Shown: positions 32,701 to 41,232 of the stretch, one piece after another | Layout of the letters: every line of letters starts with the position of its first letter | How positions within the stretch are numbered: the stretch's first letter is position 1 | Assembly: GCA_002633005.1 (NCBI GenBank) | Contig: NMRA01000473.1 | Span: 300,491 to 341,722 of the forward strand | Reading direction: 5' to 3' | DNA: 41,232 nt | Source: Phoronis australis | Taxonomy: Eukaryota > Phoronida > Phoronidae | The notes under the pieces: generated by a model | Told to the model about the DNA's origin: nothing | The model's database searches: none | The model's input: the letters and a program-made list of their open reading frames with translations, nothing else | Program-made: the position numbers and the translations under genes

Positions 32701-35700
32701 CTTGGAATTGCCAAACTGTTAGATGCAGAAGGTAGGTGAACAAGAGTGGAATTAAGTATGGCACCTTTTGGTAACTGCTCGTTTCTTGAAGGAAAATATT
32801 TTCACCGGCACTCAACAAAGCATTGAAGTTCGAAGAAATCTTTGCTTCTGTACAGTTCTTGTTATTGCATTTGTGTGACATTGCCCGTCTGTGAATCTGC
32901 ACAGTTCTAGTGGTTGCTTTTGTATGACACTGTCTGTCTGTGAATCTGTTTTCAAAAAGTCGTCATAGCAAAGGATTCCATTCTTTATTATTTGTATAGT
33001 CTATATGACATTATGGATCTGTGGACCAAATATCATGTATGTTCTCAATACAAAGAGTTTAGTTTTTGTTCTCTTTATGCGCCCACCTATTTATGTGTGG
33101 ACGCATTATGCCGCCACCTCTCTCCGTCCATTCGTCCAGGCGCCGTCCGTCCAGTGTCTTTCCGGGGTCCGGCATCCGGCGTCCGCTGCTCTATCTCCAA
33201 AACCGATTGACGTGAAATTTTGCACATTTGTTCCTTTCATGGATGGGACGGCATGAGCAAACTTTCGGACGGATTCGACTACCAGTATGCCCCCTTCTGG
33301 CAATTTTAATTTTTTACGTTTTCCTCTGTATCTTCAAAGGTCCTCAACATAATTTCAGAAAATTTGGTGTACAGGCATCTATTAGTGAGACAATAGGATC
33401 ATCCTGTTTTCAGATGGATTCAACGTAGTTTGTGTCACCCAGTGGCCATTTTTACTGTTTTCAAGTCTGTTTTTAGCGTCCACCCCTCTATCAACCAAAC
33501 CGCTCTAAGCATGATTGTGAAAATTGGCATGTATTTTCTTACCATGAAGAGGATGGTTGACGATGATTTTCTGACGACTTCAAGTGCTGAAGCGCCTCCT
33601 AGAGGCAGTTTTTTTGCGCCTGTGGCTATATCTCCTAAACCTTTTGCAAGATCTTTACTAAATTTAGTAAGTGCATTCATATGATGATGACAACGGACGA
33701 CGACGACGACTTTCGGACAGATCTGACTACTGGTGTGCCACCTAGTGGCAATTTTATTTTTTTACGTTTACCTCAGATCTGTATCTTCAAAGGGGCCTCA
33801 ACGTATTTTCATGAAGTTTGGTGTACAGGCTTCTGTTAGTGAAGTGACGCTATCTTTCTGTTTTCAGATGGATTCGACCTAGTTTCTTGACGGATTTCAA
33901 TGAAATTTGGTGTATAGCTTTCTATTAAAAAAGCAATGACACGTTCCCGTTTTCGGATGGATTGTACCTTTTTGCGCCATCTAGTGGCCATTTTTATGAC
34001 AAATAAACGACCCTAAAAGCACACCATTTGTGGTGCATTTGTGGGCACATTTCAATGCTCCACATTGCTCTTGTTGTACTATTGGAGTGATGAGTTTGTA
34101 TGAAATATTGAACTTCTGGACTATTCGTCTAGTGAATTATCAGTGAATCGGGAATAGTTGTTATGGTTATTATATTTCAGACGTAGATGTGTCCAAGCCT
34201 GATGACAAATCCATAATGACTTATGTGGCTGCATATTATCACTACTTTGCTAAAATGAAGACTGAAGTTACGGGAGGAAAGAGAATTACCAAGGTAAGCC
34301 AGTGGTAGTCACGACTGTCAGAAGCTTTTTGATGTTTATCTTTCACAACTTACAGTGTTGTCTTTGTTGTTTTTTAATGCCAGATTTTACTGGAACTAAG
34401 TACAACTTTAGCTTCTTTTTCTGCGTTGTTGTGGTCATTGAAACAAGGGACTCATCTAGTGGCCGTCCTGGCCATCATTGTGACAGCTGTTTCAAAAAAA
34501 ATGACGGATTGGACGACACAGCCAAGACAGAGAAAAAAAAGGCCGCCTGTTTCAAGACAACCACAGCGAAAACGACAACTAAATGAAGACTTTTAACATC
34601 AATGATCAATAAATTTTATTGAAACCTACAATTCATTGTTTCAGAAATAACTCGGCAGTAAGAGACTATTGCCGTCTATTTTTACAATAAACGTCACAAT
34701 GACAATCGGCAAATACTGGCAGCTATTTTTTGGGGGAAATACCTTCTTGTTCTGTGACGTCAGGGTGATCTTATAAAGAATCTCTCGCATGGCGAGTGTT
34801 GAGAAATATTACATTCAGTGCGAACTACCTGTACGTGGATGCTTAATCTTTGATATTGAAGTACACAGACCCGAAGATCAAAGGATTTGTCCTACCCCTA
34901 ATGCCGTATATGGAAAAAGTAGGTCAGCCAGTCACGTGCACAGCAACTTTTACTTCGGCTGTGAACCAGGCCTGGACTTGACTCTTAAAACTGTGAGAAA
35001 AGAATGGTTCTTTCTAAGAATAAATTTGATGTAGCAAGATATGAAAGACTGTAATTGGCTTTGGACCTGCTAAGTGTCGATTTCAACAAAGCGTCCATTT
35101 ATAATCACTGCAGAAGACACTAACAACCACGATGTCCCAAGCGACCACTGGTGACGCCCATAGCCAAACTCCAGGCGACTCCAAATTTTCGAGTAAAACG
35201 TAAAAATACGTGTACCAACTTCAAACAAAGAGTTCCGATGTTTTTTCATTTACAAGGTCAAGTCTGTGTATACAAGCACGAGTGCAAACATGCTGTCACT
35301 CCTATTTCTGAGCGGAGATTTTTAACTGTGTCAGGCACTGGTGGGCCAGAGTTGTGAATTTGTTGAGTATATGTGTTCTCTTGTTGAGTGTAGACTTATG
35401 AATTTCAGTACTGTGTGGTGTAATGAAACGTAGACACATGTACTCAAGGATAAATTTCTTCATGTCCTTTCGAATGCAACTTCATTTTCTCATAAATTTT
35501 CTTGCTCAACTGCATTAAAATAATACACTTCTCTTTTGAAAGTTTCAAGATACATTGAATTCTGAAGTCATGCTGCGAATTAGCTGTCTAACATGCAGCT
35601 TTCCATAGTTTATTTTTAACAAAAAAGATTTACAGATCTTGATTTTTGCAGTCTGGTGACAATGCACACATCCTGGATGGAATAAACCTTTTAATGTTTG

Positions 35701-38700
35701 CTTACTAGTATCCTTCTTTGCCATCCTTTGAACAAGAAAAAAAAAACCTGCGGACAGTGTACTAAAATTCAAGGAAAATGACCTTTTTATATAAATTACC
35801 AATGAATTTCCCCCCTCTCAACCTCCCCCTCTTCGGCGCTGCACTCCTCAGAATCACACTTCGCATGACTCGTCATTCTCATGAATTTGGAGCCCCACTT
35901 TTCAAATCCTAGATGTGTCCCTCGTCAGATGAATTTTAATCCAAATAACTTAGATGAAACATGATGCTTTTTCTACTGATTGATTTTTTTTTCAAGTTTA
36001 AGAATAAGTTTTAAAATTAAACATTTGTAGTCAGAAATTGTCCAGCAAGATTGTACAGGTGCCATTAAACTTTTGGAAATTGCCGTGAAAATTATGCAAA
36101 TAGGATAGCGATGAAATTCTTGAAGTGGCTATTCAATATTATTTTGTTTGGGTAGAAGAAATGCTGATTATCTAAATTAACCAAAAATGAGAGGAAAACT
36201 TTTTAAAATTGTTAAAGTTGCTCAAACTAAATGCTTGTCAAAACTTGAAAAAATGTCATTATAAGCAGTGATGGACTGTACCATATCTATGGCCTCTCTT
36301 GACTCTGGTTCTTGTAGATTGTTGGCTTCGCTATGGAGATTGACCAGATGAAGCAGGACTATGAGAGTCTTGTGTCCAGTCTGCTGGACTGGGTCAGAAT
36401 GACCATCTCCAAGCTGGACAGCAGAGACCTGCCCAACGTGGTGGAGGGCATCCAAAGACAAATGCAGAGGTTCAAAGACTACATGATCAAAGAGAAACCC
36501 CCGAGGTAATGGTCATGGGATGCCAGGAGTGCAAGCTCAGTAATTCATATTGGTTTTATTTTCCGGTTCTGTGTGTATTGTGTTCATACTATAAGTAGAT
36601 AAGAATTACTTATTGTTGGAGTTCGAATTTTTATATCGGATCATGGGCACAGCGGTGGCTTCCCATATTGATTTCTGAAGTTTCACTGTAATGTTAAGCA
36701 TAACATTAACTGATTGTTTGCCTGTATGTGTGTTTTCCTTTGTTGCACTGAGAACTTTTATATTCAAGGAAAGTGTTAGAAACATGAGGTGTCAGTTGTA
36801 ATGGTAAGGTATGAGTGTGCCCCCTGGTGTTGAGGTTGACAAACTGTGTTTGCACTAATTGTATTAAGGGATCAAGTCAAAATGTTTACCTGTCTCCATC
36901 TGACAGCAAATACTGAGATACCATTGGTTCTGTTATTTCATCAGGTACAGAGAGAAGGGTCACTTGGAGGCACACTTTTTTAACCTATGTACCAAGCTGA
37001 AGTCCAACGGTCACCGTCTGTACACACCACCAGAGGGCATGCTGGTCAAGGACATTGAGAAGAGCTGGTTGGAGCTGGAGAGGGCAGAGTATGCGCGTGT
37101 AAGGGCATTGCGGGAGGAGCTACTGAGGTTGGAGAGATTAGAGCAGCAAGCAGAGAGGTTCGGGAAGAAGGTCAGTTGTTAGGGGAGGGGGCTGGGACAG
37201 AGCATGTGCATGTCATGTCATTGACGATGGAGCAATTGCACCTTGAGTGACCAGTGTCCGGTTGCGTGAATTGGTCCCAAATAGGGTCTCAACTATGTTC
37301 CCTATTTTGTCATCATGTTTTTGGACATGTGCAAGTACTGGTTGTTCTTTCTAATGCTTTTTATCTTCACTGCCTAATCAATTTTAGCTTTAATACACAC
37401 GTAGAGTAATACCCTACATTGAATTTCCAAAAATATTGAAAATAAATAGGGAACTTTTCATGCACTGCCCACTAGAGCTAGTCTGGGTGGAACTACTGAC
37501 AGTGGAGCTCCTGAGGACGCTTAGCTAAACGGCAAGTCTTATTTGGCAACCTATCAAAAATCCCAGGTCGCCAAACGAAATCTTTTTTTTTTTTTTTTTT
37601 TCNGGGGGTGGGGCAGAGCATGTGCATGTCATGTCTTTGACGATGGAGCAATTGCACCTTGAGTGACCATTGTCCGGTTGCGTGAATTGGTCCCAAATAG
37701 GGTCTCAACTATGTTCCCGATTTTGTCATCATGTTTTTGGACATGTGCAAGTACTGGTTGTTCTTTCAAATGCTTTTTATCTTCACTGCCTAATCAATTT
37801 TAGTTTTAATACACACCTAGAGTAATACCCTACATTGAATTTCCAAAAATATTGAAAATAAATGGGGAACTTTTCATGCACTGCCCACTAGAGCTAGTCT
37901 GGGTGGAACTACTAAGGGTGGAGCTCCTGAGGACGCTTAGCTAAACGGCAAGTCTTATTTGGCAACCTATCAAAAATCCCAGGTCGCCAAACGAAATCTG
38001 AGGTCTTTAAAACTGAGAATCATGAGCGGGCGCCTAAATCAATCCCAAGGTTTCTTATCTCTGGGTGTCGTAAAAGTTCGTGGACCAAAAACAAAAAAGT
38101 CAGACGCCCGTAGCACCACTCAGTGTTCCCGTAAATGCCTAAATGTAGGCATACCTTCATTCTCTCACTCAAATCCTCCCACTGGCGAACGAACATAAAA
38201 CATAGACAACTGCATGGGCTTGTTGCGCAAATTCCGTCCATCTTTCCCCGTTTTTGCGGAACATTACCAACTTATGTCTATTCTGAACATTTATTCAGAG
38301 ATTGCTAGTATTCTTTCTAATACTAATGAATGCAAGTCACCACTGTTTAAATATCTATTATTGATGTTCACATTTCAGGCTTCTCTAAGAGAATCTTGGC
38401 TGGCAGACATGAGCCATGTGTTGGCTGACCACTCGTACAGTACTGACACAGCCCAAGTAGAGGCAGCTGTGAAGAAACACGAGGCATTGAGTGCTGAAAT
38501 ACTAGCCAGGGTATGTTCTATTATTTATAGCAAATTTCTGCTTGGTTTACTTTGCAGTTTGGCTTCTTCGAGACAACTTTCCTTGCAAGGAGTGTGACTT
38601 GCGGTAAACATTTGGGTTAATGAATGAACTGAACGTTTCGGTTCAGTTTTGAGCTGCAGTGTAGTTAGTTGTCATTGTGGCTGAGTCACCCCATTATGTG

Positions 38701-39085
38701 AAGCACAACCAGTTAACATTTGAATGGTGAAATATTGCCTAAATTATCAGTAAAATTGGTGGCTGCTGTGTGGATATAGATATTGGCGGCTGCTGTGTCG
38801 ATACAGATATTGGAGGCTGCTGTGTCCATACAGATATTGGCGGCTGCTGCGTCGATATAGATATTGGCGGCTGCTGTTGTCGTTATAGATCAAACAAATT
38901 GTTTTAATTTTGTAGTTGTATAGTTTTTAAAAAAATGATTATGTCAATGAGGCTTCATTTTGCTGTCAAAAGATCATTTTATATTATTTTTGTACTTTAC
39001 AGAAGGACAGGTTTCAAGCTTTAGCTGAGTTGGCCAGAGAACTGGTTGAACAAAATTATCATGCAAAGGAAGATGTCTCGCGCAA
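29684..39085 (+). CDS. SPTBN5: Beta-heavy (beta-V) spectrin, N-terminal ten coding exons (gene span)
   Basis: The exons 29684-29791, 30556-30723, 31511-31627, 32072-32139, 32535-32731, 34181-34293, 36318-36505, 36945-37170, 38379-38510 and 39003-39085 join in matching phase to 466 codons plus two bases. The order is a leader with [12 protein letters not shown] at the start of CH1 (about 23-128), CH2 (about 137-243), a linker, and the first spectrin-repeat helices (from about 265). Family knowledge gives the role: the CH pair binds F-actin and the rod pairs with alpha-spectrin in the membrane skeleton. [35 protein letters not shown] and RFQALAELA resemble human SPTBN5 more than the conventional beta chains. 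Beta-heavy spectrins run to nearly 4,000 residues, so most of the gene lies past the right edge. Confidence 0.9.
30556..30723 (+). CDS. SPTBN5: Spectrin coding exon 2 (CH1)
   Basis: 56 codons, acceptor cctctcttag, donor gtaagg, phase 0/0. Contains [20 protein letters not shown] and [19 protein letters not shown], the core of CH1. Confidence 0.92.
30922..30967. repeat. 46-bp perfect palindrome in spectrin intron 2
   Basis: The 22-base arms 30922-30943 and 30946-30967 are exact reverse complements around a central TT. The 20-bp minisatellite begins a few bases downstream. Confidence 0.95.
30969..31096 (+). repeat. 20-bp tandem repeat, about 6 copies
   Basis: Unit CAGTACCTTACCCACCCACT with single-base variants, in spectrin intron 2. 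The ORF across it only translates the repeat. Confidence 0.93.
31145..31188 (+). repeat. 21-bp direct duplication
   Basis: CCTTGTTGTTAGTCACTTATT occurs twice back to back in spectrin intron 2. Confidence 0.85.
31511..31627 (+). CDS. SPTBN5: Spectrin coding exon 3 (end of CH1)
   Basis: 39 codons, acceptor cttgcttttag, phase 0/0. Contains [20 protein letters not shown] and [11 protein letters not shown] place the donor at gtatgt after ATTGAAGTA; this gives the same CH1-to-CH2 linker length as human beta spectrins. Confidence 0.9.
32072..32139 (+). CDS. SPTBN5: Spectrin coding exon 4 (start of CH2)
   Basis: 22 codons plus two bases, reading [20 protein letters not shown] and TAG; acceptor ctattttatag, donor gtagga, phase 0/2. 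Too short for a simple ORF search, but fixed by the conserved [12 protein letters not shown] motif. Confidence 0.88.
32307..32450 (+). repeat. About 31-bp tandem repeat, 5 copies
   Basis: Units of GGATAATCCAGAGG followed by TATGTGTGTATGTTCA, imperfect, in spectrin intron 4. Confidence 0.88.
32535..32731 (+). CDS. SPTBN5: Spectrin coding exon 5 (CH2)
   Basis: 65 codons with split codons at both ends (phase 2/1), acceptor gatttcag, donor gtaggt. Contains [20 protein letters not shown] and [20 protein letters not shown], the centre of CH2. Confidence 0.93.
33080..34010 (+). repeat. Dispersed repeat rich in CCGTCC, with diverged tandem units
   Basis: It begins with a CCGTCC-rich stretch (33120-33185) followed by diverged units that each contain TGTATCTTCAAAGG, AATTTGGTGTACAGG, CTGTTTTCAGATGGATTC and a CTAGTGGCCATTTTTA-type block (33295-33450, 33740-33880, 33880-34000). 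The reverse complement of the same block occurs at 2690-3262. It fills most of spectrin intron 5. The overlapping ORFs on both strands (33005-33684) are by-products. Confidence 0.6.
34181..34293 (+). CDS. SPTBN5: Spectrin coding exon 6 (end of CH2)
   Basis: 37 codons plus two bases, acceptor tatatttcag, donor gtaagc, phase 1/0. Reads [20 protein letters not shown] then [17 protein letters not shown]. The last 58 bases recur at 39271-39328 in a probable assembly duplication. Confidence 0.93.
34236..35494 (+). repeat. Duplicated segment, copy 1 (exon 6 end plus intron 6)
   Basis: These 1,259 bases recur at 39271-40534 with roughly 30 substitutions and two small indels counted by eye (about 2-3%). 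Copy 1 sits in the expected place between spectrin exons 6 and 7. Confidence 0.93.
34384..34596 (+). CDS. Candidate alternative terminal exon of spectrin
   Basis: A polypyrimidine-rich acceptor (ttgttttttaatgccag) ends at 34383, 90 bases after the exon 6 donor. Spliced in phase 0 to ITK, it stays open for 70 codons to the TAA at 34594-34596: [20 protein letters not shown], a short hydrophobic stretch [13 protein letters not shown], then a basic tail [18 protein letters not shown] follows 12 bases later (34608-34613). It would end a 327-residue CH1-CH2-only protein. The evidence is signals only, and it could equally be intron sequence. Confidence 0.3.
   Translation: MLLELSTTLASFSALLWSLKQGTHLVAVLAIIVTAVSKKMTDWTTQPRQRKKRPPVSRQPQRKRQLNEDF
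35495..36317 (+). other. Remainder of spectrin intron 6
   Basis: AT-rich, with no recognised repeat or coding similarity. Confidence 0.5.
36318..36505 (+). CDS. SPTBN5: Spectrin coding exon 7 (linker after CH2)
   Basis: 62 codons plus two bases, acceptor ttcttgtag, donor gtaatg, phase 0/2. Contains [20 protein letters not shown] and [18 protein letters not shown], the conserved start of the spectrin rod. Confidence 0.92.
36945..37170 (+). CDS. SPTBN5: Spectrin coding exon 8
   Basis: 75 codons plus one base, acceptor tttcatcag, donor gtcagt, phase 2/0. [40 protein letters not shown] and [15 protein letters not shown] match the family (EKGNLEVLLF ... LEQLARRF). Confidence 0.93.
37186..37581 (+). 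repeat. Tandem duplication in spectrin intron 8, copy 1
   Basis: About 395 bp that recur at 37604-37999 with about nine substitutions by eye. Copy 1 runs into a T-homopolymer of about 20 bases and then the N at 37603. Confidence 0.92.
37604..37999 (+). repeat. Tandem duplication in spectrin intron 8, copy 2
   Basis: Starts directly after the N at 37603, and continues past the point where copy 1 breaks off into the T-run (GAGGTCTTTAAAACTGAG). Confidence 0.92.
38379..38510 (+). CDS. SPTBN5: Spectrin coding exon 9 (first spectrin repeat)
   Basis: 44 codons, acceptor cacatttcag, donor gtatgt, phase 0/0. [20 protein letters not shown] and [18 protein letters not shown] match the RESWL ... [10 protein letters not shown] pattern of the first complete spectrin repeat. 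Confidence 0.92.
38758..38882 (+). repeat. 27-bp tandem repeat, about 4.5 copies
   Basis: Units GGCGGCTGCTGTGTCGATA followed by CAGATATT with single-base variants, in spectrin intron 9. Confidence 0.92.
39003..39085 (+). CDS. SPTBN5: Spectrin coding exon 10
   Basis: 27 codons plus two bases, acceptor gtactttacag, donor gtgagt, phase 0/2. [20 protein letters not shown] then AKEDVSR resembles RFQALAEIADILRQEQYHSW in human SPTBN5. The next genuine exon is not in the window. Confidence 0.88.
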
Positions 39086-39092
39086 GTGAGTG

Positions 39093-39269
39093 TTATAGAC
39101 TGAAGTGATTGCTGGTCAATAGATTTGAGTGTGAAGTGATTGTTGGACAATAGATTTTAGTGTAAAGTGATTGTTGGACAATAGATGTAAGTGTCAAGTG
39201 ATTGTTGGACAATATATGTTAGTGTGAAGTGATTGTTGGACAATAGATGTTAGTGCGAAATGATTATTT
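39093..39269 (+). repeat. About 30-bp minisatellite, left part
   Basis: Units of TGTGAAGTGATTGTTGGACA then ATAGATGTAAG run up to the N at 39270 and resume at 40535, so one array is split by the 1.26-kb duplicated segment. Confidence 0.92.
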
Positions 39270-39270
39270 N

Positions 39271-40534
39271 TTATCACTACTTTGCTAAAATGAAGACTGA
39301 AGTTACGGGAGGAAAGAGAATTACCAAGGTAAGCCAGTGGTAGTCAAGACTGTCAGAAGCTTTTTGATGTTTATCTTTCACAACTTACAGTGTCGTCTTT
39401 GTTGTTTTTTAATGCCAGATTTTACTGGAACTAAGTACAACTTTAGCTTCTTTTTCTGCGTTGTTGTGGTCATTGAAACAAGGGACTCATCTAGTGGCCG
39501 TCCTGGCCATCATTGTGACAGCTGTTTCAAAAAAAATGACGGATTGGACGACACGGCCAAGACAGAGAAAAAAAAGGCCGCCTGTTTCAAGACAACCACA
39601 GCGAAAACGACAACTAAATGAAGACTTTTAACATCAATGATCAATAAACTTTATTGAAACCTACAATTCATTGTTTCAGAAATAACTCGACAGTAAGAGA
39701 CTATTGCCGTCTATTTTTACAATAAACGTCACAATGACAATCGGCAAATACTGGCAGCTATTTTTTGGGGGAAATACCTTCTTGTTCTGTGACGTCAGGG
39801 TGATCTTACAAAGAATCCCTGGCATGGCAAATGTTGAGAAATATTACATTCAGTGCGAACTACCCGTACATGGATGCTTAATCTTTGATATTGAAGTACA
39901 CAGACCCGAAGATCAAAGGATTTGTCCTACCCCTAATGCTGTATATGGAAAAAGTAGGTCAGCCAGTCACGTGCACAGCAACTTTTACTTCGGCTGTGAA
40001 CCAGGCGTGGACTTGCCTCTTAAAACTGCGAGAAAAGAATGGTTCTTTCTAAGAATAAATTTGATGTTAGTAGCAAGATATGAAAGACTGTAATTGGCTT
40101 TGGACCTGCTAAGTGTCGATTTCAACAAAGCGTCCATTTATAATGCACTGCAGAAGACACTAACAACCACGATGTCCCCAGCGACCACTGGTGACGCCCA
40201 TAGCCAAACTCCAGGCGACTCCAAATTTTCGAGTAAAACGTAAAAATACGAGTACCAACTTCAAATAAGGAGTTCCGATGTTTTTTCGTTTACAAGGCCA
40301 AGTCTGGGTATACAAGCACGAGTGCAAATATGCTGTCACTCCTATTTTTGAGCGGAGATTTTCAACTGTGTCAGGCACTGGTGGGCCAAAGTTGTGAATT
40401 TGTTGAGGATATGTGTTCTCTTGTTGACTGTAGACTTATGAATTGCAGTACTGTGTTGTGTAATGAAACGTAGACACATGTACTCAAGGATAAATTTCTT
40501 CATGTCCTTTCGAATGCAACTTCATTTTCTCATA
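39271..40534 (+). repeat. Duplicated segment, copy 2 (partial exon 6 and intron 6)
   Basis: Begins immediately after an N, inside codons of exon 6 (YHYFAKMK...), includes the exon 6 donor, the candidate terminal exon (39419-39631) and the downstream sequence, and ends within a minisatellite. It lies after exon 10, where an exon 6 fragment makes no sense in the spectrin frame. A misplaced allelic sequence is the likeliest reading. Confidence 0.92.
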
Positions 40535-40716
40535 TGATTGTTGGACAATAGATGTAAGTGTGAAGTGATTGTTGGACAATAGATGTAATTGTCAAGTGAT
40601 TGTTGGACAATAGATGTAAGTGTGAAGTGATTGTTGGACAATAGATGTAAGTGTGAAGTGATTGTTGGACAATAGATGTTAGTGTGAAGTTATTGTTGGA
40701 CAATAGATGTAAGTGA
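40535..40716 (+). repeat. About 30-bp minisatellite, right part
   Basis: Same unit as at 39093-39269 (GATTGTTGGACAATAGATGT), about six copies. The minus-strand ORF here translates only the repeat. Confidence 0.92.
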
Positions 40717-41232
40717 ACAGAAGAAGCCAAGAGCTCAAGCAAACTTACTCAAGTTAAAAGAGTGTTTCCTTCTGTTCAGATGTCTGAAGACCCAAATTCA
40801 AAATGACTCAAATTATTCCTTGCCATGGGAGGACTTTTTTTACTGACTGTTGAAGCTGGTGCTATCTTGGAAAGGAATTTTGAAGTGCAGATTGTTTAGT
40901 TGAATTGTAAATGGTTTTAGCAGACTGATACTCAACTCACATTTGGACTTTGATGTATATCCAAAATTAAAGTTGATATATACACATCCTGGACATTTTT
41001 TGGGTATCCTTCCTTCTCACCTCCAGAGCTGCGTTCCGTAGACTCCCGAGACATAAGCTTGTAGTTGCAGCGAAATATACTTGGTTATTACCCAAACCAC
41101 ATCTACCTCTATCCGCTAAAAGGTCTTCAGGAAGGTAGGGTACTCAAAAAGTTAACTTTGAACTTGAACAATGTGGTTGAGCTCATTATGAATGGTTGTA
41201 ATCATGAAGGGGTGTCAGGTCACTGTTGTTGT
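40717..41232 (+). other. Spectrin intron 10 sequence, possible terminal exon at 40780-40846
   Basis: A good acceptor (tttccttctgttcag) ends at 40779. Spliced to exon 10 in phase 2, the sequence gives 22 further codons (CLKTQIQNDSNYSLPWEDFF) and the TGA at 40844-40846; ATTAAA follows at 40966-40971. It is not spectrin-like. It may be an alternative terminal exon or chance. The rest shows nothing recognisable. Confidence 0.25.

Noticed and set aside
33005-33684. Several ORFs on both strands in spectrin intron 5
   Set aside because: They fall in the CCGTCC-rich dispersed repeat and agree with no protein family.
34302-34586. 94-codon ORF present in both duplicate copies
   Set aside because: It crosses the intron and runs in another frame than the candidate terminal exon; no family features.
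34789-35034. 81-codon ORF ([20 protein letters not shown]) conserved in the duplicate at 39827-40072
   Set aside because: Between the two copies I count five amino-acid changes against two silent ones, which is not the pattern of a conserved protein. The frame is open because the copies are nearly identical. No family is recognised.
39271-39328. Second spectrin exon 6
   Set aside because: Starts at an N in mid-exon, lies after exon 10 and has no acceptor; it belongs to the probable assembly duplication.

Overview
The window looks like nuclear DNA of a marine invertebrate animal, probably a highly heterozygous bilaterian such as a cephalochordate, hemichordate or lophotrochozoan; the sequence does not let me choose. 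The signs are intron-rich genes with canonical GT/AG splice sites, several animal retrotransposon families (Ty3/gypsy, Penelope-like, two non-LTR types), MITE-like elements, tRNA-derived SINEs, many minisatellites, and four single-N gaps, two of which border duplicated sequence differing by only about 2-3%.

Three host genes can be supported. (1) A minus-strand gene of the TAF6/TAF6L family. Four short coding exons (10541-10353, 5920-5834, 4011-3861, 2091-2038) join in frame and rebuild the N-terminal histone fold and the following conserved segment; the gene runs off the left edge of the window. Its introns hold most of the transposon relics of the first 10 kb. (2) A complete single-exon SOCS4/SOCS5-type gene at 11221-12477 on the plus strand, with SH2 and SOCS box and a 9-residue tandem repeat near the N-terminus. 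It is divergent from the TAF6L-like gene, with about 680 bp between the start codons. (3) The 5' end of a beta-heavy (beta-V, SPTBN5-like) spectrin gene, plus strand, 29684 to beyond the right edge. Ten coding exons join in frame and encode CH1, CH2 and the beginning of the spectrin-repeat rod (466 codons).

Layout: 1-1856, gypsy and Penelope relics in the last visible intron of TAF6L; 2038-10541, TAF6L with an I-like LINE (6378-8686), a 599-bp TIR element with a 9-bp target duplication (9499-10097) and a SINE in intron 1; 10542-11220, shared intergenic region with a perfect CRE-like octamer; 11221-12477, SOCS; 12478-29400, intergenic and repeat-rich (373-bp inverted-repeat element, LINE 3' end with an ACTT tail, SINEs, 16-bp and 13-bp minisatellites, two more TIR elements, a 2.57-kb long-inverted-repeat element carrying a THAP-domain relic, and a 32/33-bp array); 29411-41232, spectrin gene, where at least six introns carry a private tandem repeat.

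I found no evidence for a new multi-gene system. The points most worth a second look are the hidden TAF6L-like gene, a candidate alternative terminal exon inside the spectrin gene that would give a short CH1-CH2 protein, the THAP-bearing inverted-repeat element, and two probable assembly (haplotype) duplications in the spectrin locus.
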